Shown: positions 45,537-54,013 of the stretch, one piece after another
Layout of the letters: the number at the start of each line of letters is the position of its first letter
Numbering within the stretch: position 1 is the first letter of the stretch
Assembly: GCA_963712485.1 (NCBI GenBank)
Contig: CAVQID010000027.1
Span: forward strand, 66,950 to 130,949
Length of the DNA: 64,000 bases
Origin: JALORV01 sp963712485
GTDB lineage: Bacteria > Pseudomonadota > Gammaproteobacteria > Burkholderiales > Burkholderiaceae_F
Reading direction: 5' to 3'
Made by a program: the position numbers and the translations under genes
The notes under the pieces: generated by a model
Seen by the model: only the letters and a program-made list of their open reading frames with translations
Databases searched by the model: none
Told to the model about the DNA's origin: nothing

Positions 45537-47943
45537 ATGCAACGCGGCCATACGTCGTCCCGTTCGGCCAGCTCCGCATGACCGACGTGGAGTCGGTCGG
45601 CGGCAAGAACGCCTCGCTGGGCGAGATGCTGAGCCAGCTCTCGGCGGCCGGGGTGCGGGTGCCCGGACGGTTTCGCGACCACGGCGCAGGCCTTTCGCGT
45701 CTTCCTCGACGCCGGCGGACTGCGGCAGCGCATCGCGGAGCGCATTGACGCGCTCGAATGTCGACGATGTCGCGGCGCTCGCGAAGATGCGGCGCCGAGA
45801 TCCGCGCCTGGATCGTCGACACGCCATTTCCGCTGCAGAGCTTGAGAAGAGATTAGTATCGCATTATCAAGTACTTGTAGAAGAATCCTCAAGTGATATC
45901 ATCATTCGCGGTGCGCTCCAGCGCAACCGCCGAAGACCTGCCCGATGCCTCGTTCGCCGGCCAGCAGGAGACCTTTCTGAACGTCGCGCGGCATCGAGGC
46001 GGTGCTGGACCGCATCCGCCATGTCTTCGCCTCGCTCTACAACGACCGCGCCATCGCCTACCGGGTGCACAAGGGCTTCGCGCACGCCGACGTCGCGCTG
46101 TCGGCCGGCGTGCAGCGCATGGTGCGCAGCGACCGCGGGGCGAGCCGGCGTGATGTTCACGATGGACACCGAATCGGGCTTTCGCGACGTCGTGTTCATC
46201 ACCTCGAGCTACGGCCTGGGCGAGACGGTGGTGCAGGGCGCGGTCAACCCGGACGAGTTCTACGTCCACAAGCCGATGCTGGCCGCGGGCAAGCACCCGA
46301 TCATCCGCCGTCGCTCGGCTCCAAGCTGCATCAAGATGGAGTTCGATCCGGCGAGCGGCGTCGGGCGGCATCGGTGCGCACCGTCGACGTGGCGGAGGCC
46401 GAGCGCCACCGTTTCTCGCTGACCGACGCCGACGTGCTCGAACTGGCGCGTACGCGGCTGCCGATCGAGCAGCACTACGGCCGGCCGATGGACATCGAGT
46501 GGGGCAAGGACGGGCTCGACGGCAGCCTCTACATCCTGCAGGCGCGTCCCGAGACGGTGAAGTCGCGAGGCCAGCGCCGAGACGCAGCAGCGCTTCAGGC
46601 TGAACGGGCAAGGGCACGCTGCTGGCGACCGGGCGCGCGATCGGCCAGAAGATCGGCGTCGGCCCGGTCCGCAATCATGCGCGACGCCTCGAAGATGGAC
46701 GCGCGTGCAGCAGGGCGACGTGCTGGTCACCGACATGACCGATCCCAACTGGGAGCCGGTGATGAAGCGGGCCGCGGCCATCGTCACCAATCGCGGCGGG
46801 CGCACCTGCCACGCGGCGATCATCGCGCGCGAGCTCGGCATTCCGGCGGTGGTCGGCTGCGGCGACGCGACCGACGTGCTGCCCGACGGCACGACGGTCA
46901 CCGTGTCCTGCGCCGAGGGCGACACCGGCAACGTCTACGCCGGCAGCGCTCGACATGGAGGTCGAGACCGTCGAGCAGGGCGAGCTGCCGAAGATCCCGG
47001 TGAAGATCATGATGAACATCGGCAATCCGCAGCTGGCGTTCGATTTCCAGTCGCTGCCGAACGCCGGCGTCGGCCTGGCGCGGCTCGAGTTCATCATCAA
47101 CAACAACATCGGCGTGCACCCCAAGGCGGTGCTCGACTATCCGAACATCGACGCCGAACTCAAGACGGCGGTCGAGCGACTCGCGGCCGGCTACGACTCG
47201 ACCGCGCGCGTTCTTCGAGGCGAAGCTCGCCGAGGGCATCGCGACGATCGGCGCGGCGTTCTGGCCCAAGCCGGTGATCGTGCGCATGTCGGACTTCAAG
47301 AGCAACGAGTACAAGAAGCTGATCGGCGGCTCGCGCTACGAGCCCGACGAAGAGAACCCGATGCTCGGCTTCCGCGGCGCGGCGCGCTACATCGCCGAGT
47401 CGTTCCGCGAGTGCTTCAGATGGAAGCGGCCGCGCTCGAAGCGCGTGCGCGACGAGATGGGCCTGACCAACGTCGAGATCATGGTGCCCGTTCGTGCGCA
47501 CGCTGCCGAGGCGAAGCGCGTCACCGAACTGCTGGCCGAAAACGGCCTGAAGCGCGGCAGCGGCGCGACAACGGCACGGTGGCCTGCGCCTCATCATGAT
47601 GTGCGAGGTGCCCGTCGAACGCGGTGCTGGCCGACGAGTTCCTCGACTACTTCGACGGCTTCTCGATCGGCTCGAACGACCTGACGCAGCTGACGCTCGG
47701 CCTCGACCGCGACTCGGGCCTGGTGGCCGAAGGCTTCGACGAGCGCGACCCGGCGGTCAAGGCGCTGCTGTCGCAGGCGATCCGGCCTGCCGTGCACGCG
47801 GCAAGTACATCGGCATCTGCGGGCAGGGCCCATCGGACCACGCCGACTTCGCCGAGTGGCTGATGGAGCAGGGCATCGAGTCGATCTCGCTGAACCCGGA
47901 CACCGTGGTGTCGACCTGGCAACGGCTGGCGAAAGGCGCGTGA
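45537..47943 (+). CDS. ppsA: Phosphoenolpyruvate synthase PpsA, many frameshifts
   Basis: Converts pyruvate and ATP to PEP, AMP and Pi in gluconeogenesis. The span fits the usual ~790-800 aa. Readable segments in shifting frames: VVPFGQLRMTDVESVGGKNA, the ATP-binding SFAVRSSATAEDLPDASFAG, ALSAGVQRMVRSDRG, VVFITSSYGLGETVVQGAVN, the phospho-His motif GGRTCHAAIIARELGIPAVV, ANVGLARLEF-like GVGLARLEFIINN, and the C-terminal SIGSNDLTQLTLGLDRDSG and PSDHADFAEWLMEQGIES. ATG 45537 has GAGGAG upstream. At least ten small indels interrupt it, and 45841-45900 is compositionally foreign. Confidence 0.87.
45841..45900. other. AT-rich patch inside ppsA
   Basis: By count 21 of 60 bases are G or C (35%), against roughly two-thirds on both sides. 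It still encodes a ppsA-compatible stretch (ELEKRLVSHYQVLVEESSSD) directly before the conserved SFAVRSSATAED, but with A/T-rich codons absent from the rest of the window. Confidence 0.8.
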
Positions 47944-48045
47944 GGAACGCCCGGCCAATCGGCTGCCGTCCATCGGCGGCGCATGATCGGTGCGCTTGAA
48001 TTGAAATACCGCGACCCGCAGCTAACGCGGCACGGAGGGAGCGCC

Positions 48046-48480
48046 ATGGACACGTTACATCGGGTGGTTCGTCATCGCCTTCGGCCTGCTGGTCGCCGAA
48101 CTGCTGACCGGCACGTTCTATCTGCTGGTGATCTGCGGTGGCGCTGGCGTCGCCGGGTTGGCCGCGCTCGCCGGCGCGCCGCTCGCGCTGCAGCTCGTCG
48201 TCGCCGCGGCCATCGGCATCGGCGGCACGCATCTGGCTGCGCTCGACGCCGCTTCGGCAAGCGACTGCACGAGCGCGGCGACGATCAGGGTCCAGAACAT
48301 GGACATCGGCCAGTCGCTGCGCGTCGACAACTGGACGCCAGGCCCGCACGGCGCGCGCGAAGTACCGCGGCGCCGTCTGGGACGTGGAACTCGCGCCGGG
48401 CGAGCAGCCTGCGAGCGGCGAGTTCGTCATCCGCGAAATCCACGCCAACCGGCTGATCGTGGCGCGCCAAGCCGCGCTAG
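48046..48480 (+). CDS. NfeD family membrane protein, frameshifted
   Basis: Small membrane protein that partners SPFH/stomatin proteins in membrane quality control. Starts at ATG 48046 after GGAGGG. Readable segments: YIGWFVIAFGLLVAELLTGT and FYLLVICGGAGVAGLAALAG (membrane helices), RRFGKRLHERGDD, and the C-terminal OB fold VQNMDIGQSLRVDNWTPG, YRGAVWDVELAPGEQPASGE and FVIREIHANRLIVAR. These lie in different frames, implying several indels. The stop is likely TAG 48478-48480, just before the SPFH gene. Confidence 0.82.
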
Positions 48481-48489
48481 GAGACTGCA

Positions 48490-49425
48490 ATGCCGATTCC
48501 GTTCATCGACGGCGTGTCGCTGATCGCCATCGTCATCCTTGTCGTCGCCGTGACGTTCATCGTCAAGGCGGTCAAGGTCGTGCCGCAGCAGAACGCGTGG
48601 GTCGTCGAGCGCCTGGGCAAGTTCCACGCGACGCTGCAGCCCGGCCTGAACATCGTGATCCCGTTCATCGACCGGATCGCCTACAAGCACAGCCTGAAGG
48701 AGGTCCCGCTCGACACGCCGAGCCAGGTCTGCATCACCAAGGACAACACGCAGCTGCAGGTCGACGGCGTGCTGTACTTCCAGGTGACCGATCCGCAGCG
48801 CGCCTCGTACGGCGCCAGCAACTACATCCTCGCGATCACCCAGCTGTCGCAGACGACGCTGCGCTCGGTGATCGGCAAGCTGGAACTCGACAAGACCTTC
48901 GAAGAGCGGGAATTCATCAACCACAGCGTCGTGACGGCGATCGACGAAGCCGCGATGAACTGGGGCGTCAAGGTGCTGCGCTACGAGATCAAGGACATCA
49001 CGCCGCCCAATGCGATCCTGCACGCGATGCAGGCGCAGATCACCGCGGAGCGCGAGAAGCGTGCGCTGATCGCATCATCCGAAGGCCGCAAGCAGGAGCA
49101 GATCAACATCGCCACCGGCGAGCGCGAAGCGGAGATCGCGCGGTCCGAGGGTGAGAAGCAGGCGCAGATCAACATTGCGCAGGGCGAAGCGGGCGCGGTA
49201 CTGGCCGTCGCCGAAGCCACTGCGCGTGCAATCCAGATGGTTGCCGAATCCATTCGCCAGCCGGGCGGCATGGAGGCCGTGAACCTGCGCGTGGCCGACC
49301 GCTACGTCGACGCGTTCGGAAATCTGGCGAAGACCAACAACACCCTGATCATTCCGGCCAATCTGGCCGACGTCGGCGGCCTGATCGCCGCGGCAATGTC
49401 GGTCATCAAGAGCCAGAGGACCTAG
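48490..49425 (+). CDS. SPFH/stomatin-like membrane protein (QmcA family)
   Basis: Membrane-associated band-7 protein of 311 aa forming oligomeric platforms with NfeD partners. One N-terminal helix (VSLIAIVILVVAVTFIVKAV), then the SPFH domain (VVPQQNAWVVERLGKFHATL, TKDNTQLQVDGVLYFQVTD) and a coiled-coil C-terminus with three similar units (EGRKQEQINIATGEREAEI; EGEKQAQINIAQGEAGAVL). ATG 48490 has GGAG at 48480-48483. Frame intact, unlike its upstream partner. The stop abuts a large inverted repeat. Confidence 0.92.
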   Translation: MPIPFIDGVSLIAIVILVVAVTFIVKAVKVVPQQNAWVVERLGKFHATLQPGLNIVIPFIDRIAYKHSLKEVPLDTPSQVCITKDNTQLQVDGVLYFQVTDPQRASYGASNYILAITQLSQTTLRSVIGKLELDKTFEEREFINHSVVTAIDEAAMNWGVKVLRYEIKDITPPNAILHAMQAQITAEREKRALIASSEGRKQEQINIATGEREAEIARSEGEKQAQINIAQGEAGAVLAVAEATARAIQMVAESIRQPGGMEAVNLRVADRYVDAFGNLAKTNNTLIIPANLADVGGLIAAAMSVIKSQRT

Positions 49426-49904
49426 CGTCGCTCGTGTACGCGACGCGCTACGCGCGTCGCACGTGCACTCGCTCCGGTTACGGCGCCGCTTTGCGGCGCC
49501 GCTCAACACTGATCAGTCGGCTGCGCTCCGGAGCGGCCGCGCGCTCCGCCGAGCATAAAGGCACGGCACTCCCCCGCCCCTCGCCGAGCGAGGGGAGTGC
49601 GCTCCCCACCCGGCCCGCTCTTCCGTGAGGGGCGGGTGCGAAGCAAGCAGTTGAAGGGGCAATCTTCGCAGTCGGCTGTTGCCCCTTTCCCGCTTGGCGG
49701 GAAAGGGAGCAGGGATCGGGTGCCAGCACACCCGCCCTCTCGGAGGGCGGGCAGGGTGGGAGCCGTGCCGATGATGATCGGCGGAGCGCGCGGCCGCTCC
49801 GGAGCGCAGCCGACAAACTAGGATTGAGCGGCGCTGCGAAGCAGCGGCATAGCCGGAGCGAGCGCACGTGCGACCGCGAAGCCGGTCGCGTACGTGAGCG
49901 ACGC
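49425..49904. repeat. 480-bp element with 143-bp inverted arms and nested hairpins
   Basis: Fills the whole convergent gap between the SPFH gene and the CBS/DUF294 gene; no coding region is supported. Left arm 49425-49567 is the reverse complement of right arm 49762-49904 at roughly 80-85% identity, including a perfect 37-bp core (49516-49552 against 49778-49814). Each arm folds on itself: GACGCGC/GCGCGTC and GGCGCCGC/GCGGCGCC on the left, with diverged but still pairing counterparts on the right. The 194-bp centre holds further hairpins, CTTTCCCGC/GGCGGGAAAG (near 49685-49705) and CCCGCCCTC/GAGGGCGGG (near 49731-49751). Confidence 0.85.
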
Positions 49905-49908
49905 CAGC

Positions 49909-51385
49909 TCACAGCTGATAGTCCATCGCCAGTCGTGACTGCAGGTCGCGGGCGATCCGGAACGCCTCCTTGAGCGACCGCCGGTCCAGCTTGTTCAGCG
50001 TGTTCGGGTCGATTCGATTCGGTTCATCGTGGGACGCCAACGAATCGACGCCCGCCTGATGTGCAAGCCGGATGCGCTGAATCAGGAAGAACGCGGCCAG
50101 CATCGACAGTGTTTCATCGGTCGGCAGCGCACCGACCGAGCCGGCAGCACGAAGGCGGTCCGCGGTATTCGTCTGCGGCAGCGCGTGAGCCAGCGAATAG
50201 ACGCGTGCCGCATCGACGAAGGGGCGCACGCCGTACATCTTCAGGTTGATCGTACCCGGCGTATTGGGCGGGCCTTCGGTGATGAAGTCGCGCCAGCGGG
50301 CCAGCGGTGGCTTCGCCTGCAGCGCGTTTTCCGCCATCAGGCGTAGGAAGTTCGGCCGCTTGCGGGTCACGTCGAGGAACCACCGGCGCAGATCCGACGC
50401 CAGCCGCGCATCTCCATATAACGCGCGGAAATCGAAACATATCGCCGCATCGAGCAGAGCCTTCGGGTCCGAGTTGGCAAGCCAGCCTTCGAGCTTGGAC
50501 TTCCATTCCGCCATCGACAGGCAAAGTTCCGGATTCGAAGCCATTACGTTGCCCTTGCAAAGCGGAAAGCCGCAGGCGTCGAGCGCCTCGTTGACCTCGC
50601 GCGCAAAAGGCAGAAGGCGCTCGCGCACGGCGGCGGACGTCGTGTCGTCGTGTGCGACGAATGCGATCCCGTTGTCCTGGTCGGTGGCGAAGGTCTGCTC
50701 CAGCCGGCCCTCGCTGCCGAAGGCCAGCCAGCACCAGCCGATACGCTCCCAGCTGTGGCGCTTGCGCGCGAGTTCGATGATTCGCTCGCAGATCCGGTCG
50801 TTCAGCACGGACACGAAGAGGGTCAGCTGCTCGGCCGCGACTCCCTGTGCGAGCAGAATCCGCGTCAGTTGCCGCACCCGTTCGGCCAGGGCGGCCAAGG
50901 TCGGGACGTCGCGTGCGAGGCGGGTTTCCATCGTCAGCTCGCCCAGGCCGAGGCGCTGCAGCGAAAACAGCTCCCTTTCCGAAACCACGCCGACCAGCTG
51001 TTCGTCCCGATTCACGAGCACGTGGCGGATACCGTGCTCGATCATCAACAATGCAGCTTCGTACGAGGGCGTATGGTCGGGCAGCGACAGCGGCTCTCTC
51101 GACATTGCATCGGTGACCGGCGCGTCGAGTTGCTGCTGCAACGTCGCGCGCACCAGGTCGCGCTCGGTGAAGATCCCGGTCGGATGCTGGCTGCCGTCGA
51201 CGACGACGATCGCACCGACCTGTTCTTCGTGCATACGCCGGACCGCCGTGCGGACCGTATCCGTTTCACTGCAGACCAGAGGCGCGCCGCGTATGAGACT
51301 GCGCAGCGGCTGCGCCAGGGTCCGCTGCTCGCCGGCAAGCCGGCGGTCCGGCTTGCCCAGTTGGAGTCGAAACGAACTCGGCCAT
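49909..51385 (-). CDS. CBS-domain / DUF294 putative nucleotidyltransferase, one frameshift
   Basis: Cytoplasmic protein of about 491 aa. A CBS pair (HEEQVGAIVVVDGSQHPTGI; EHGIRHVLVNRDEQLVGVVS), which in other proteins binds adenine nucleotides, precedes a GlnD-like DUF294 nucleotidyltransferase domain with WCWLAFGSEGRLEQTFATDQ and DNGIAF (G-S-E-G-R and D-x-D-like acidic pair) and the DUF294 C-terminal substrate-binding helices. A surplus t at 51367 shifts the first residues; correcting it gives a start at ATG 51385. A perfect 10-bp hairpin (51334-51357) lies early in the gene. Last gene of the signalling operon, 14 bp after the exonuclease. Confidence 0.85.
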
Positions 51386-51399
51386 CGTGGCGTTCCGGC

Positions 51400-53545
51400 T
51401 CAATACTCAAGGCGCGCAAGGTAACTTGCGCGGGATGCATCGAGCGCCTGCGCCAGCGTGACGATCCCGCGTTCGGCGAGCAGTGGCAGCAGGCGCAGGA
51501 AGACTTCCGCGGTCACCAGCGCGTCGCCGAGCGCGGTGTGGCGTCCGATCACGCGCACGCCGACCCGCTCGGCGATGGTGTCGAGATCGTGGTTGTCCAT
51601 GCTCGGGTGCACCACCGCCGACAGCAGAAGCGTGTCGAGCACTGGCTGACCAAACTGCACACCGGCCGACAGTCTCCTTCAGCTCGAGGAAGCGCATGTC
51701 GAACGCGGCGTTGTGCGCCACCAGTACGGTGTCTTCGCAGAAGCGGTGGAAGCGTGGCAGCACCTGTTCGATCGGCGGCTCATTGAGCAACTGGCGCGCG
51801 TCGATGCCGTGCACGGCAGTCGAATCGCGGCTGATCGATCGACGCGGGTTGACCAGCTGCTCGAACACTTCCTGCTTCAGCAGGCGGCCATTGACGATGC
51901 GAACCGCGCCCAGCGAGATGATTTCATCACCCGCCGACGGCTCCAGTCCTGTGGTTTCGGTATCGAACACGGTGTAAGAGAGCTCGGAGAGCCGGCGTTC
52001 GGCAAGCGCCCCGGCGGTGTCGATGCGATCGAACAGGTCGAAGTCGTAGAACTCGGGCCGACTTTCCGCCGTGCTTGCCTTGTACGAGAGCGCGGCGGCG
52101 GCTTCGCCGCGCGGCAGCAGAAGACGGAAGCGCGAGATCTGCCGGATCTTGTCGACCTGCAACCATGCCTCGGCGCCGTGGCGTTCGAGCACATCGCGCA
52201 GGGACAGCGGAGTCTCCTCGGTTCCGATGCGCATCGGTTCGCCTTCCCACAGCGAGAGCGCGTCACTGCTGACGATGGCGCCCGTCCATATGAGATCCAC
52301 CTCGGCAAAGCTGCCGCCACTGCCGGCGCGCAGCCAGAACCCGCGGATCGTGTAGTCGCCGGCGAGCCTTGCGGCCAGAAAAGTCATCGCCTGCACGATC
52401 GAATAGCTGTCCACGCGTACCCACAGGTCGGAGTCGGCGTCCTCGACAGGCACCGGCAGCTGCAGTACGTCGCCGATGCGCCGCTGCACGACTGCCAGCA
52501 GGTCGACCGCGCGTATGTCCTCCAGGGTCAGGCTGCCCTTCAATGCGTCGGCGTACTCGCGCAGGGCCGTGTTGAGCCGCTCGGTCAGCACCTGCGACTC
52601 GGCAACGGCAATGTCGACGAACTGTGTGCGCTGGTCGACCGGCATGTCCGGATACGCCGCGAGGTTCTCGGCAGCGGCGCGCAGGTTGGCCGCCGGCGCA
52701 CGCATGCCGGTCGCGAGCGACTGCAACATACGCAGACGCTTGGCTTCGCGGCCGACCAGGCCGCTGACGTCGTCGAAGGTGAATACCATGCCGGCGACGT
52801 GCCGCTGCGCGCCGAGAAACGGTGCCACCTGCACGCGCAGCAGCGCCCCATTGGCGACCGACACGACGAATCGCGCATGCGGTCGCTCGACGTGATCCAG
52901 CTGCTGCTGAATCATGTCCAGCGCATGCGCCACCTGATTGCGATCGAGCAATGCGAGTACCGAGCGCCCGAGTCCAAGGGGCTTGTAATCCCCGCGCGCC
53001 GCGCCGCCGACGAACGGAGCCAGCAGAGCCATCGCCTGCGGGTTGTACAGCAGGATGCGCCCGTCGGCGTTGCACACCAGCACGCCCTGCGAAAGCTCCG
53101 ACATCAGGGCCGCAAATCGGTCGCGTTCCTCCTCGACGCGTGCCCGGGCCTCGGCGCTGCGCTGATCGAGATCGTGCTCGACTCGATGGTAGGCGTCGGC
53201 CAGCTGGTTGATGGCGGACGCGACGTCGGCCAGTTCCGGTGCATCCGCTGCGGCGACACGAAAACCGCGCTCAGCCGCCAGCAGGCTGCGTGACTGTTCG
53301 GCAAGCTGGCGCGCCGCGAGCGCATACCGGCGAAACAGCCAGTGCGCTGCCATGCTGGCGACCACCAGCAGGATCGTCGTTCCGAACGCGAGCATTGGCG
53401 CGGAGTCACTCGCGAGCGTGCCGAGGACGGGCCGATATTCAGCTCCCGCCGCCAGATAGAGGAGGAATGCTCCGGTAGCGAGCACGACGAACACGCCGAC
53501 GCAGGCCGCCAGTATCCAGAGCCAGACACCGCGCCAGGGTTTCAT
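51400..53545 (-). CDS. Membrane-anchored sensor-like protein fused to DEDDh 3'-5' exonuclease
   Basis: About 714 aa. Two membrane helices (residues about 8-31 and 50-69), a HAMP-like linker, a PAS-like domain (LSQGVLVCNADGRILLYNPQ), a kinase-like helical pair and ATPase-like region (about 280-500), then a DnaQ/epsilon-type exonuclease. The kinase module looks dead: the H-box position reads ATGMRAPAANLRAAAENL with no His, and no N or G boxes are found. The exonuclease core is complete: FDTETTG (Asp about 528), VLVAHNAAFDMRFLE and RHTALGDALVTAEVF. A surplus t at 51673 breaks the frame; removing it gives ELKELSAGVQFGQP. ATG overlaps the response regulator stop. Confidence 0.85.
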
Positions 53546-53937
53546 GGGGACGACTTTGCCCCCGGTTCGAACAGCCCGTTGATCGTAGCCACCAGTTCTT
53601 GCGTGGAAAAAGGCTTCGTGATGTAGAGGTCGGCCCCGAGCGACAGCCCCTTGCTGACTTCGGCCTCGCTGCCCTTGGCCGATAGCATCACGATCTTGGT
53701 TGAGGCCAGCTCGGGACGCTCGCGCATTCTCTGGCAGACCTCGAAGCCGCTCTTGATCGGCATCATCACATCCATGAGAACGACGTCCGGCCGATAGGCA
53801 TCGACCTGCTCCAGCGCCTCGGCTCCATTGGTCGCCAGTCGCACGTCGTAGCCGCTCCGCTTCAGGAGGAACTCGAGTGCCGTGACGATGTTCGGTTCAT
53901 CATCGACGATGAGCACTTTGCGCGGCGCTTCACTCAT
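53542..53937 (-). CDS. Single-domain response regulator (CheY-like)
   Basis: 131-aa receiver domain with no output domain. Acidic pocket VLIVDDEPNIV, phospho-acceptor Asp in PDVVLMDVMMPIKSG, switch Ser in VMLSAKGSE and the conserved Lys in YITKPFSTQEL. Preceded by AGGGG. It lies 76 bp after the symporter-kinase gene and overlaps the exonuclease start by 4 bp, so it is the natural phosphorylation target of that kinase; its effect must come through protein contacts, possibly with its coupled neighbour. Confidence 0.92.
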   Translation of the reverse strand: MSEAPRKVLIVDDEPNIVTALEFLLKRSGYDVRLATNGAEALEQVDAYRPDVVLMDVMMPIKSGFEVCQRMRERPELASTKIVMLSAKGSEAEVSKGLSLGADLYITKPFSTQELVATINGLFEPGAKSSP

Positions 53938-54013
53938 GACTGCCCCTTAATCTTGTAACGACACTTTACGCAGTGCTGCTGCCGAGCGCTTGCCCCAGGT
54001 TTCGGGCCGGGCG

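Noticed and set aside
42011..47943. Calling lpxB, rnhB and ppsA true pseudogenes
   Set aside because: Motifs remain intact across every break, neighbouring lipid A genes are whole, and indels cluster by position rather than by gene, so sequence error is favoured.
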